Positions 7,204 to 15,985 of a stretch of DNA of 64,000 nucleotides are shown piece after piece. The DNA is taken from contig DATAWK010000043.1 in the NCBI GenBank assembly GCA_036267255.1, positions 1 through 64,000 of the forward strand, read 5' to 3'. Numbering within the stretch: the first letter of the stretch is position 1; the number at the start of each line of letters is the position of its first letter. Source of the stretch: DATAWK01 sp036267255. GTDB taxonomy: Bacteria; Acidobacteriota; Terriglobia; Terriglobales; Acidobacteriaceae. A program made the position numbers and the translations under genes. Below the pieces are notes generated by a model, which saw only the letters and a list, made by a program, of their open reading frames with translations, made no database searches and had not been told where the DNA came from.

Positions 7204-8706
7204 TCAGCCGGGTGCTCCATCCTTGCGCAACACGGGTGGAATAGAAAATTCTCGTCCTGCCTGCGTCGCCGATGCCTGCCTGCCGGCCCAATACACCAGC
7301 GCCTCAAAGCACTCCGCATCCAGCGCATGCGGCGTGTCCCCGCTCATAATGCTGAAGACCTTCTCCAGCGGCAGCCCTTCGCGATACGGTCTTTCTGCCG
7401 CCAGCGCGTCAAAAATATCCGCCACCACAAGAATGCGCATCGGCAATGTAAGCTGCTCCGCTGTATATCCGCGATAATAGCCCGAACCATCCAGCTTTTC
7501 ATGGTGCGCTGCGGCAATCTCCGTCAGTTCTTCAAAGCCTTCAATACGCCGCAGAATCTCATGCGTGTAATACGGATGCTTGCGCACGACCCTCCATTCT
7601 TCCGCTGTCAGCTTGCCCGGCTTTTCCAGGATCGCGTTCGGCACGCTCAGCTTGCCTACGTCGTGCAGCAGCGCCGCGCGCCGGATCGTCGTCACCGTCT
7701 CTGCATCCATCCCCATCGTCCGCGCGATCCCCATTGCGGCTGCCGTCACACCGGTCGAGTGACTATAGGTGAAGTGGGATTTTGCGTCGATCACCTCGGC
7801 AAATGCCTCACAGACATTGTTCAGCGAGGCTTCGCCGCCCTGCAGGATGCGCCGTTCCGGCTCCATCGCCACCACCTCGGCCAACGCGTCCTCGGCCCGT
7901 ATGCCCTGCCACAGACTGCCATCCTTCGCCAGAGTTCGCGCCACGCGCACCAGTTCCGGATCGAACCAGCGCCCGCTGCGCTTGCGCGCCACGGCAATCG
8001 CTGCCTCCGGTCCATAGGCTCGGTGAAACACCTCCAGCGTCTGCGCCAGATTCAGAATTCGCGCCATCACCGGAATCGACTGCCCGCGCAGCCCATTCGG
8101 ATAGCCACCACCATCCCAGTGCTCGTCCAGGCTGTAGATGGCAGTCGAGGTGTCCATCGCGAGCCCAATCCGCCGGGCAATGTGTGCGCCGCGTTCACAG
8201 CGAATCTGTACCAGGTGCTGCGTCTGTTGTTTGCGATGCAGCGCAATGTCCCACATCGCCCGGAGTCGCTCGCCCATCGGCCTGCCGGTGCGCGTCCGCT
8301 GCAGCACATAGCGAATCTGCCCCAGTCCCACCTTCCGCCAGTCCAGCGTTTTGGTCGCGTTCTTGGCGGCAATCTCATCCGTGCCCAGAATGTGAAACAT
8401 CTTCGACGCGTTGCTGCTGCACCCGGCATCCTTCAACAGCAGCGCGTAGTACAGGTCTTCCTGCTCAGTCTCCGGCAGGCCTGTCGCTGCTGCCAGCCGC
8501 ATGCCCAACATGCAGCTGCGGACGGCGTGTCCCATCGGCTGGCCTTCGGTCAAATCCAGCGCAAACGACAGCGCCGAAATCAGCTGCGAAATCTGTATCT
8601 GCGGGGTTTCTGCAGACATCATAGGAACTCGGCCCGCACGATTCTCTCCCATAAAATTCTCAAGCGCTTTCCCGGCAGTTTTCGTAACTGGATGTGGTCC
8701 GCGCAT
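7204..8706 (-). CDS. Tandem HD-GYP-like phosphohydrolase
   Basis: A 500-residue protein with two HD-GYP-type regions, probably a cyclic-dinucleotide signalling protein in the cytoplasm. In the first (about 60-260) the HD pair is LLKDAG, with Lys replacing His, while the GYP loop DEHWDGGGYPNG is kept. In the second (about 310-480) LLHDVGK and HPYYT and AAHHEKLDGSGYYRG are present, so the metal site looks intact but GYP reads GYY. The start at 8706 has AGGAGAAGAG just upstream; starts at 8652 or 8622 are possible. No sensor or membrane segment is seen. The likely activity is hydrolysis of c-di-GMP or a related dinucleotide by the second domain. Confidence 0.85.
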   Translation of the reverse strand: MRGPHPVTKTAGKALENFMGENRAGRVPMMSAETPQIQISQLISALSFALDLTEGQPMGHAVRSCMLGMRLAAATGLPETEQEDLYYALLLKDAGCSSNASKMFHILGTDEIAAKNATKTLDWRKVGLGQIRYVLQRTRTGRPMGERLRAMWDIALHRKQQTQHLVQIRCERGAHIARRIGLAMDTSTAIYSLDEHWDGGGYPNGLRGQSIPVMARILNLAQTLEVFHRAYGPEAAIAVARKRSGRWFDPELVRVARTLAKDGSLWQGIRAEDALAEVVAMEPERRILQGGEASLNNVCEAFAEVIDAKSHFTYSHSTGVTAAAMGIARTMGMDAETVTTIRRAALLHDVGKLSVPNAILEKPGKLTAEEWRVVRKHPYYTHEILRRIEGFEELTEIAAAHHEKLDGSGYYRGYTAEQLTLPMRILVVADIFDALAAERPYREGLPLEKVFSIMSGDTPHALDAECFEALVYWAGRQASATQAGREFSIPPVLRKDGAPG

Positions 8707-8859
8707 AGCTCCGCTCTTCTCCTGAACGGCTTATCGGCAGGAGCGGATGGAGCCTGAGGCCTATCGCCATCATGACCATTTTGGCTTTTGATTGGAGCAA
8801 CTTTTTTTACCGCGGAAAGTGCCTTCTGTCCGTCTTCCTTCAGCGGTTACAATCCCTCC

Positions 8860-9774
8860 GTGCGCACATATTTGCTGCTAGCCATCTCTTTCCTGACCGT
8901 CGCGACGCTCGCTCCCGCACAACACGTCACGCTGCCGCTCTGGCCCAACGGCGCACCGGAACCCTTCCACACCAAGGGACCGGAAAGAGACACCACGAAG
9001 GCTTCCGACGATCTCATTGCCGGCCGGAGGGTTGCCCGCATCACCAACGTCAGCAATCCCACGCTCACCATCTACAGTCCGGACACCTCCAACAACTCCG
9101 GTGCCGCAGTCCTTGTCTTTCCCGGCGGCAGCTACCAGGTTCTTGCCCTCGACCTCGAAGGCACCGAGGTCTGCCACTGGCTCAACTCCATCGGCATGAC
9201 CTGTGTGCTGGTCAAATATCGCGTGCCTGTCGATGGCCACTATCCCCAGCGTGTGGAGGATCTCGAAGACGCCCAGCAGGCCATGCGCCTGACGCGTTCC
9301 CATGCCGTCGCATGGCATATCGATCCGCATCGCATCGGCGTTCTGGGTTTCTCCGCCGGAGCCCATTTGGCAGCCATCCTCTGCAACCATCCCGGCTACA
9401 AGCGGGCAGGAGCACCGGCAAACACGCCTCTCAGCAACATCAACGCACGCCCCGATTTCGCTCTCATTATTTACCCCGCCTATCTTGCAGAGGAACCCGG
9501 GCTCACGCAGCTCTCTCCCGGCAGCGCGCCCACGGCCAACAACCCGCCGACTTTTCTTGTGCAGGCCGAAGACGATCCCGTCCACGAAGAGAATGCCCTG
9601 CTGTACTTTCAGGCATTGAAGCAGGCAAAGGTACCCGCCGAGCTGCACATCTTCACCCAGGGCGGTCACGGATATGGCCTGCGCCGCACCCAGCTTCCCA
9701 TCACCAACTGGCCCGCCTACGCCGAGGTCTGGTTCCACACCCTCCGCGTTCTCAGCACACCACCCACGCCCTGA
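8860..9774 (+). CDS. Secreted alpha/beta-hydrolase esterase (acetylxylan-esterase-like)
   Basis: A 304-residue exported esterase. From GTG 8860 the protein begins with a typical signal peptide (YLLLAISFLTVATLAPA, then QHV). The mature part has an oxyanion-type FPGGSYQ near residue 91, the nucleophile elbow GFSAGAH, an acid in AEDDPVH and the catalytic His in GGHGYG, the order of the BD-FAE/acetyl-esterase group. It probably deacetylates plant polysaccharide or a small ester in the periplasm. An upstream ATG at 8788 would bury the signal peptide, so I prefer 8860. It stands alone, convergent with the phosphotransferase gene. Confidence 0.82.
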   Translation: MRTYLLLAISFLTVATLAPAQHVTLPLWPNGAPEPFHTKGPERDTTKASDDLIAGRRVARITNVSNPTLTIYSPDTSNNSGAAVLVFPGGSYQVLALDLEGTEVCHWLNSIGMTCVLVKYRVPVDGHYPQRVEDLEDAQQAMRLTRSHAVAWHIDPHRIGVLGFSAGAHLAAILCNHPGYKRAGAPANTPLSNINARPDFALIIYPAYLAEEPGLTQLSPGSAPTANNPPTFLVQAEDDPVHEENALLYFQALKQAKVPAELHIFTQGGHGYGLRRTQLPITNWPAYAEVWFHTLRVLSTPPTP

Positions 9775-9836
9775 CCAGATAGCAAAAGCCCTGTCTTGAT
9801 TCTCACTGCGCGATTCGAATTTTTTCGGCGTCGCGC

Positions 9837-10715
9837 CTATCCTTGCCGCCTGCGCACCCAGTTCAGCCATATCGCCAGACGCTCGCGTCGATCCTGTCGA
9901 CGCGCCTCTTCGCTCGATAACAATCCAAGCCAGCCGATTGCAAATAGGGCGCGAGCCTGAATGCACAGCTCCAGCGCCGCCGCGTTGTAATTGCCATAGG
10001 CAGCCAGCGCCGCTTCTCCCCACTCCCCATCACGGCCCAGAATGCGTCCTTCCGTCACCAGGCACGCCAAATCCCATTCGACAGGCGCGAAGATTGCATC
10101 CTCCCAATCCGCCCACAGCGGGCCTTCCCGCGTTGAAAAAACATTCTTTCTGTGAGAGTCGCCATGCACCACCTGATAGCTGGCGAAAAATTCCTCTAAC
10201 GCGCAGCGACAACTCTGCGCCCGCTGCGCGACCAGCTTTCGGTCCTTTTCAGCAATCGCATCCTGCACCGCCGGATGCTGCAGCAATTTTTCCAGCTCGT
10301 CGAATGCGCCAAAGTACGAAACGCTACCGGAATATTCCCGCAACCATGCATGACACGCGGCCAATCGTCTGCCCGCCTCGGCTGCATCCGGCGGTTCGGA
10401 AAGAATCTCCACCCGCTGCCACAAGCTGATCGTCCAGCTACTCACATCATGCGGCCCGGCCAATGCAGCCTCGCACGGCGCAACCACCGATGCGCCCTTC
10501 CGCGCCAGAAATCCGGCAATCTCGACTTCGCGCCGCGCGAACACCTTCGTGTCTCGTAACAACGCCGTCCCGGTGGCCACGCGCGCCACCACCGGCAGCG
10601 GATCCAACGCAATCGCCAGGTTCGAAAATCGTCCAATCACCTGCGGCGTTACCGTCCCCAATCCCAGTCGTTGCGCCAGAATCAAACACGCTTCGACAAC
10701 TTCCGATTCCGTCAC
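9837..10715 (-). CDS. Aminoglycoside-phosphotransferase-family (APH) kinase
   Basis: A 292-residue small-molecule kinase of the APH/choline kinase fold. The Brenner loop VVHGDSHRKNVF carries the catalytic Asp, and LWADWEDAIFAPVEWDLA is the metal-binding segment, so the active site looks complete. Substrate is not evident; such chromosomal members phosphorylate varied alcohols, and drug resistance should not be assumed. The start is put at GTG 10715, with AAAGG about eight bases upstream; an upstream start at 10739 is possible. It lies 64 bases downstream of the Gfo/Idh/MocA gene on the same strand and may be transcribed with it. Confidence 0.82.
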   Translation of the reverse strand: MTESEVVEACLILAQRLGLGTVTPQVIGRFSNLAIALDPLPVVARVATGTALLRDTKVFARREVEIAGFLARKGASVVAPCEAALAGPHDVSSWTISLWQRVEILSEPPDAAEAGRRLAACHAWLREYSGSVSYFGAFDELEKLLQHPAVQDAIAEKDRKLVAQRAQSCRCALEEFFASYQVVHGDSHRKNVFSTREGPLWADWEDAIFAPVEWDLACLVTEGRILGRDGEWGEAALAAYGNYNAAALELCIQARALFAIGWLGLLSSEEARRQDRRERLAIWLNWVRRRQG

Positions 10716-10779
10716 GCACTCACCTTTCCGCACAAGCACACGGGTATGCGATTTGTTTCAAGAATGGAAGCAAGCCAAT

Positions 10780-11856
10780 CTATTTCCATTCAGCGCGCTC
10801 CTCCGGGGTCAGCGGAAGCGGAAGCACCTCGCCTCGATCTGCCGACGCAAAGGACGTTTCGAGAATGGCCATGCCCGCGATAGCGGCCTTTAGCGGAACC
10901 GGAGCCGGGCATTTCCCAAGAACGGCGTCCCGGATTCCAACGTAATACTCGCGCTGATTGCCGGCAGGCACCGGCACCTCCGTCTGCGTGCCGGCCGCAC
11001 CGTCATACACAATCCCGGGATTGGAGTCATATCCGAAATTCGGATCATCCGGGAGCATGCCGCTCATCAGCTGACGCTCCTGCACGTCGGCGCCGAACTT
11101 TGCCCAACTGCCCAGCGTGCCATGCAGCACAGAGCGCGGACCGCCGCCCGATACCAGCAAGGAGGAATGAAGGATCACCCGAAGACGTTCGTAGTTCAAC
11201 TGCACATGCGCCCAATCATCCGTTCGCCCACCTGCGCGCAGAATTCCGAAGCTGGCATGCACCGAATGCGGCAGTCCAAACAGATGCAATGCCTGGTCGA
11301 TCAGATGCGGCCCAAGATCAAACCACAATCCCGCGCCCGGACCGGGATCTTCGCGCCAGCGTTGCCGCACGACGGGACGAAAACGGTCCAGATGCGACTC
11401 GTAATGCGATACCTCGCCCAGCACGCCTGCTTGCAGAATCGCCTTTGTGGCAAGAATCTCGCTCTCCCATCGCCGATTGTGAAACACCGAAAGCAGCCGC
11501 TTGTTCTCTCTGGCAATCTCCGCCAGCGAACGCGCCTCGGCAAGAGTCACGGTAAAAGGCTTATCGACAACGACATCTTTCCCAGCGCGCAGGGCAGCCG
11601 CCGCAAGAGGAAAATGGCTCTCGTTGGGACTGGCAATCACAACCAGATCGACCTCTGGATGCGTTGGCACCTCTTCAGCGGAACAGACAGTAACGCCGGG
11701 AAAATTTGCCTGCAGCAGCTCGCGTTTGCTGGATCCAACCACACCCAGCGCAAGGCCCGGCACCGACCGGATCAGTGGAGCATGGAACGTCTTTCCGGCA
11801 TAACCATAACCAATTAATCCAACGCGAATGGTCCTGTCTCTATCAATTGCAATCAT
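10780..11856 (-). CDS. Gfo/Idh/MocA-family oxidoreductase
   Basis: A 358-residue NAD(P)-dependent dehydrogenase. The N-terminal Rossmann motif is VGLIGYGYAGKTFHAP, followed by VVIASPNESHF and the family signature DKPFTVTLAEA in place of the usual EKP; FHNRRWESE and WFDLGPHLIDQAL with the conserved His belong to the C-terminal alpha/beta domain. The sequence looks closest to the YdgJ/YvaA type acting on sugars or polyols, but the substrate is not set by sequence. It is upstream of the APH kinase on the same strand, suggesting a small-molecule pathway for the pair. Confidence 0.85.
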   Translation of the reverse strand: MIAIDRDRTIRVGLIGYGYAGKTFHAPLIRSVPGLALGVVGSSKRELLQANFPGVTVCSAEEVPTHPEVDLVVIASPNESHFPLAAAALRAGKDVVVDKPFTVTLAEARSLAEIARENKRLLSVFHNRRWESEILATKAILQAGVLGEVSHYESHLDRFRPVVRQRWREDPGPGAGLWFDLGPHLIDQALHLFGLPHSVHASFGILRAGGRTDDWAHVQLNYERLRVILHSSLLVSGGGPRSVLHGTLGSWAKFGADVQERQLMSGMLPDDPNFGYDSNPGIVYDGAAGTQTEVPVPAGNQREYYVGIRDAVLGKCPAPVPLKAAIAGMAILETSFASADRGEVLPLPLTPEERAEWK

Positions 11857-11933
11857 GCATCCAGATTAGGCTATCCAGTGCATGTCGCGTCGACTGCCGA
11901 ATTGCGTCAGAAGCGCTCGCGAGATTCCTAACA

Positions 11934-13391
11934 CTATTTCTTCTGCAGCCTGGCTTCCGCCAGCTTTATCGCCGTTTCCAGTGCATCTGCTGCTTTCACC
12001 TTTACATCTGGCTCCACGCCTACGCCCTCCCAGTCAGCCTTTCCAAACGGGTTGATCGCCTTCTCTTCCGGAATGCCCATGCCGAAGTGATCGTCGATCC
12101 GGTGGAAGACACCTGCATGAGCGCCGCCACGCGTAGTCTCGCCTACCAGTGTCGCGCGCTTCAGCATCTTCAGGTCGTAACTGAACTGCTCAGCACCTGA
12201 CCACGTCGAACCCGACGTCAGCACATACACTGGCTTGTCCGCCAACATGTTTCCAGCAACAGGCGAGCGCGTCCAGGAATCCACGGTAGGCGCTCCGCGC
12301 GGCCCATACATATACTCCGGATGGTCGAAGAGATAGCTGGCAATCAGCGACACCGTAGCCGGAAAGCCTCCGACATTGTCCCGCAGATCAAAGATGATCG
12401 CGTCCGCGTGATTCAATGAGGCCATTGCAGTTTTCACCATGGGTGCGCACACAGAAGCATCCGGGAAAAAATCGAGCTTCAGATAGCCGATATCGTGCGG
12501 CAGAATCTCAACCTTTCTGATCATGCAGTTTTGCTGCAGCATCGCCTTACGAAAGCGCGCCTGACCATCGGCTGTCTGCACGGGCGGCCCCGCTGGCAAC
12601 GGATTCTGGCTGTACTCGATCACCAGGTGCATGTCGTGGCTTGCATCCCTCATCTGCCTGGTCAGCAGATCGGCAAAGGTTGCGCCCTGCGTCGCAGTAT
12701 TGTCGTCGCCATTTTTCTCATGCGCCAGCAGCGCGTCCGCTGTCTCCTGTGCAACCTCCCGATCGAAGTAGTACTGCTTCAGATTCGCGACTGCCCGATC
12801 AATCACGCGCTGTCGCTCGGCAGCATCCAGGTTCGCATCCTCGCTTGCTTTTTGCGTCGACGCGCCGCCTGCACTTTGCTCCATCGGCTGCCGAGCAAGT
12901 GGCGGAGTTGGGCCTGAGGCTGCTGATTTGCTGGCTGCGTTCCTGGCATCCTGCGTGTTTGCACTACCGAAGAGAGCGGACTGCATGACGGTTGGAGCGA
13001 GATCATGCAGCACCGAACCTCGCACCCTCCCGTAGCCTCCGCTGGAATTGATCAAAGTTGAAAAGACAGCCAGTATTACCAGCGACAGCACTCCTCCGAA
13101 ACACAGCGCTTCGGGGCGAGGCGAACCATCTTCCAGTACATCGAAGGAGGGCACACCCTCCAGGCGCTCCCGGGATGAAGTGCCGGCCAACGCCGGATGC
13201 AAATAGCGGTACTCGCGCGGGAGAGAGACAACCAGATCGGCCAGCAAGTCCCACCACAGCCGCACCCTTGAAAAGAACCCCTGTTCTTCGCGGAGGCGGT
13301 CGCGGAACAATTGGATGGCCTCATCCCCGTAGGCTTTGCGAAACTGCGAAGGATAAAGACCCAATAGCAAGACGTATATCTTCTCAGACAT
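11934..13391 (-). CDS. Membrane S41 peptidase with permease-prefix N-terminus
   Basis: A 485-residue protein. Residues 1-65 (LYPSQFRKAYGDEAIQLFRD, then a WWDLLADLVVSLP segment) look like the prefix domain that normally precedes MacB/ADOP-type permeases in Acidobacteria. One membrane helix follows (about 98-115, FGGVLSLVILAVFSTLI). The rest is an S41 peptidase of the IRBP/tricorn type: a helical N-terminal subdomain (RQRVIDRAVANLKQYYFD), DIGYLKLDFF, IFDLRDNVGG, the nucleophile region TSGSTWSGAEQF and VGETTRGGAHAG. It should be anchored in the inner membrane with the protease outside. The gene overlaps the end of padR by eight bases and has a strong GAGGGGGG ribosome site, so PadR very probably controls it. 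Confidence 0.85.
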   Translation of the reverse strand: MSEKIYVLLLGLYPSQFRKAYGDEAIQLFRDRLREEQGFFSRVRLWWDLLADLVVSLPREYRYLHPALAGTSSRERLEGVPSFDVLEDGSPRPEALCFGGVLSLVILAVFSTLINSSGGYGRVRGSVLHDLAPTVMQSALFGSANTQDARNAASKSAASGPTPPLARQPMEQSAGGASTQKASEDANLDAAERQRVIDRAVANLKQYYFDREVAQETADALLAHEKNGDDNTATQGATFADLLTRQMRDASHDMHLVIEYSQNPLPAGPPVQTADGQARFRKAMLQQNCMIRKVEILPHDIGYLKLDFFPDASVCAPMVKTAMASLNHADAIIFDLRDNVGGFPATVSLIASYLFDHPEYMYGPRGAPTVDSWTRSPVAGNMLADKPVYVLTSGSTWSGAEQFSYDLKMLKRATLVGETTRGGAHAGVFHRIDDHFGMGIPEEKAINPFGKADWEGVGVEPDVKVKAADALETAIKLAEARLQKK

Positions 13392-13734
13392 AATCCCCCC
13401 TCAGAATCTTTCTCGCTCGTGCAACCCGCAGGGTGTCTGCAAGTTTCTCGGCCTCAGATCGTGCCAGCTTCCGGCCAGCGCCCGTCAACCGGTAGAAACG
13501 GCGGCGTTCAGGAGAGCGACCTGCATCTTCGCTCCGCCCGACTTCCTCAATGAACTCTCCCTCCAATAGCGCTTGGATCGAGCTGTACAACGTTCCTGGG
13601 CCAAGGCGCAGACGCCCGCCGGTCTGCTCTTCAACCTGCCGCATGATGGCGTATCCATGGAGGTCGCCATCAGCAAGCGAGAGCAGAATCTGAAACGCAG
13701 CCGATGGTAAGGGATCAAGTTTTCGTTTTGGCAT
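13384..13734 (-). CDS. PadR-family transcriptional regulator
   Basis: A 116-residue winged-helix regulator. From ATG 13734 it reads KLDPLPSAAFQILLSLADGD, HGYAIMRQVEEQTGG, LGPGTLYSSIQALLEGEFIEE and RRRFYRLTGAGRKL, all standard PadR elements, and ends with a short C-terminal helix (PadR-s1 type). Its stop overlaps the start of the S41 gene. The region just upstream contains a perfect 14-bp palindrome that is a likely operator, so autoregulation is expected. Ligand unknown. Confidence 0.92.
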   Translation of the reverse strand: MPKRKLDPLPSAAFQILLSLADGDLHGYAIMRQVEEQTGGRLRLGPGTLYSSIQALLEGEFIEEVGRSEDAGRSPERRRFYRLTGAGRKLARSEAEKLADTLRVARARKILRGDYV

Positions 13735-13746
13735 ATATGCTCGATG

Positions 13747-13760
13747 ATCGATATATCGAT
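13747..13760. promoter_or_regulatory. Palindromic operator candidate upstream of padR
   Basis: ATCGATATATCGAT is a perfect 14-bp palindrome ending 12 bases before the padR start codon, with further AT-rich half-site-like sequence (ACTATATG at 13766-13773, ATATATG at 13734-13740). Its TATATCGATATA-like core resembles the kind of site PadR proteins use; binding is inferred. Confidence 0.5.
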
Positions 13761-14009
13761 AAACGACTATATGTCGGCCCACCTCTTTTTGTCAAAAACT
13801 TTTGCAACGTGCTGACGGCAGAAGCACGGGCTGCCGGATACGTACCGACTACCGCATATCTGCGAATGTGCTCGAGCCAGCCTCGCGGCAAGCATTGAGG
13901 CAAACGTAAATATCCCTGGCCGCCATCTTCACACGTATCTGCTACGCTCAAAGGCAACCCAGCCGTCCACATCGGCCTGCAACAGGAAACCTTTCGATGG
14001 ACAAATTTG

Positions 14010-15134
14010 ATGGATAAAACCACCCAGCTCGTACGCGCCGGACTTCCCATCCCGCCAAAGAAACATGCGCCCGGAGCGGCCATTCACCCCGGGCCGGTCT
14101 TCGCCTCGTCCTTCGCTGCGCCCGGTGATCCCGCCAACTCGTCCCATACCTACGGGCGTTTTCATAATCCCACCTGGTCGGAACTGGAATCCGCTCTCGG
14201 CACACTCGAGGGTGGCATTGCGCGCATCTTTCCCTCCGGCATGGCCGCCGTTACCGCTGTCTTCGCCGCGTTGCTGCAACCCGGCGACACAGTGGTTCTG
14301 CCCGATGACTGCTACTACACGACGCGCCTGCTGACGCGTGAATTTTTTGCCACGTTAGGCATCCACACGCGTCTCGCACCCACCCGGAACAATGCCCAGG
14401 GCGAAGTGCTCGCGGGAGCCAAGCTGTTGTGGCTGGAAACACCCAGCAACCCCATGCTCGACCTCTGCGATATTGCCGCTCTGTCCGAGGCCGCCCATCG
14501 CCACGGCGCGCTGGTGGCCGTCGATAACACCACGCCGACCGCGCTCGGCCAAAGCCCCCTGGCGCTCGGAGCCAACATCTCCGTGGCCTCCGACACCAAA
14601 TCCCTTGCCGGGCACAGCGATCTGATACTCGGTCACGTTGCCGTGCGCGATGCCGCCCTTGCCGCCAAAATCGAGCGCTGGCGCACGCTCAGCGGCTCCA
14701 TCGTCGGACCCATGGAAGCATGGCTCGCCCTGCGTTCTCTGTCCACTCTGCCGCTGCGGCTGGAGCGTCAGTCGCAGAACGCACAGGCCATCGCCGAGTT
14801 TCTTACCCAACGGCCCGAGGTGACGAAGGTCTACTATCCCGGGCTGCCCTCTCATCCTGCGCACGCCCTGGCCCGTCAGCAGATGCGGTATTATGGCCCC
14901 GTCGTCAGTTTTGAATTGGCCGGCAAACAGGCAGCGGAACGCTTTCTGGCCGCCTCCCGGTTATTGGTGGAAGCCACGAGCTTCGGCGGGACGGTTTCCT
15001 CTGCCGAACGCCGCGCCCGTTGGGCTGCCGACAATGTCTCGGAAGGCTTTATCCGTATGAGCGCAGGCTGCGAATCGATCAAAGATTTGTTGACGGATCT
15101 CACCCAGGCGTTGCAGGCTAGCCAGATCGGATGA
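14010..15134 (+). CDS. Cys/Met metabolism PLP-dependent enzyme (trans-sulfuration type)
   Basis: A 374-residue fold-type I PLP enzyme of the cystathionine gamma-synthase / gamma-lyase / methionine gamma-lyase family. YGRFHNPTWSELESALGTLE, FPSGMAAVTAVFAALLQPGD, WLETPSNPMLDLCDI, VDNTTPTALGQSP and the PLP-lysine motif SDTKSLAGHSDL are in order. It cleaves or joins a C-S bond in sulfur amino-acid metabolism; sequence alone does not separate metB-, metC- and mgl-like roles, so no symbol is given. ATG 14010 is preferred over TTG 14007. The next gene starts four bases after its stop, so they form an operon. Confidence 0.88.
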   Translation: MDKTTQLVRAGLPIPPKKHAPGAAIHPGPVFASSFAAPGDPANSSHTYGRFHNPTWSELESALGTLEGGIARIFPSGMAAVTAVFAALLQPGDTVVLPDDCYYTTRLLTREFFATLGIHTRLAPTRNNAQGEVLAGAKLLWLETPSNPMLDLCDIAALSEAAHRHGALVAVDNTTPTALGQSPLALGANISVASDTKSLAGHSDLILGHVAVRDAALAAKIERWRTLSGSIVGPMEAWLALRSLSTLPLRLERQSQNAQAIAEFLTQRPEVTKVYYPGLPSHPAHALARQQMRYYGPVVSFELAGKQAAERFLAASRLLVEATSFGGTVSSAERRARWAADNVSEGFIRMSAGCESIKDLLTDLTQALQASQIG

Positions 15135-15138
15135 TTGC

Positions 15139-15720
15139 ATGGAACCGCGTGTGCCATCTCGAAACGAATCCTTCTCTCATGCCTGGCGTGCGGAGATTCT
15201 TCTCGAACCGCCTCTCATTGCGCCGGCCCGGCAATATGTCTATCCGCAACAAGTGGAAGAAGTAGAACGCGGCGCATTGCAAGTGCAGGTCGTACCGAAA
15301 GAGGAAGCACCTTTCCTGGCAACGTTTGCCCTGGGCTTCGCCGAACCCTCCCTGCCCCATGGCATCTGGTCCTGCCCGGACCCCCATCAAATCTGCGCTG
15401 TTGCCGGGGGGTATGCCTACATCGTCAACGTACGCCAGCCCGACGTGTGGCAGCAGGTTCCCTACCGGCCCGTGACGGCGCTGTGCGTTGTACCGACCCA
15501 CCGGCTGCTGGTATTCGCCGGTTTCCATTCACTCTGCGCACTGGGAAGCAATGGCTCCGCATGGGAAACCGAGCGCCTGAGCTGGGAGGGATTGCGCATC
15601 ACCGATGTTGAGCCGGACACGCTCTCTGGCCTTGGCTGGGATCTGATGACCGACACGGAAGTGCCGTTTACAGTCGAGCTGCAAACAGGCAGGCATTCGG
15701 GTGGCGCCGGCCCACACTAG
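15139..15720 (+). CDS. Conserved-looking hypothetical protein (193 aa)
   Basis: A 193-residue protein without signal peptide, membrane helix or metal motif. Its middle (about 75-170) alternates short hydrophobic strands with Gly and Trp, as in a beta-propeller fragment: HGIWSCPDPHQICAVAGGYA, then LCVVPTHRLLVFAGFHSLCA. It begins four bases after the PLP enzyme, implying translational coupling and a linked role, but I cannot assign one. Confidence 0.7.
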   Translation: MEPRVPSRNESFSHAWRAEILLEPPLIAPARQYVYPQQVEEVERGALQVQVVPKEEAPFLATFALGFAEPSLPHGIWSCPDPHQICAVAGGYAYIVNVRQPDVWQQVPYRPVTALCVVPTHRLLVFAGFHSLCALGSNGSAWETERLSWEGLRITDVEPDTLSGLGWDLMTDTEVPFTVELQTGRHSGGAGPH

Positions 15721-15985
15721 CTATGAAGTTTCCATAGATTGTCGATTCGATCCAGACCGGAAAAGCTATGGGTGATAAGCAAAGAGTTTCCGGGGAAAGT
15801 AGAGGAGAGGATCGCATGGACTATCCAATCCCGGAAATCGTATCTTCTCTCCTGATCGGTTCCTTTCCTCTTGTGGCTCTCAACTGTGCTTCCTTCCAGA
15901 ATCAGAGCCCAACCCACGGCTGGCGCATTGGGCCGATCATTCCATTTTGACGAACCCACAATACTATTGTGATGGGGAAAAGACG
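15721..15985. other. Intergenic region upstream of the glycoside hydrolase
   Basis: 265 relatively AT-rich bases. A 44-codon frame from ATG 15816 to 15950 has a good GAGGAGAGG ribosome site and one hydrophobic stretch, but no other support, so I do not annotate it as a gene. TTGACG occurs near 15947 without a clear -10 partner. Confidence 0.3.

Noticed and set aside
9837..10715. Antibiotic resistance gene
   Set aside because: The APH fold is clear but chromosomal context and sequence do not match a known resistance enzyme, so only the family is called.
13900..14009. SAM or other sulfur riboswitch before the trans-sulfuration enzyme
   Set aside because: Only about 110 bases and no conserved core seen.
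15816..15950. 44-codon plus frame with a good ribosome site
   Set aside because: No membrane topology, motif or context support, and amino-acid composition looks random; left as an intergenic note.
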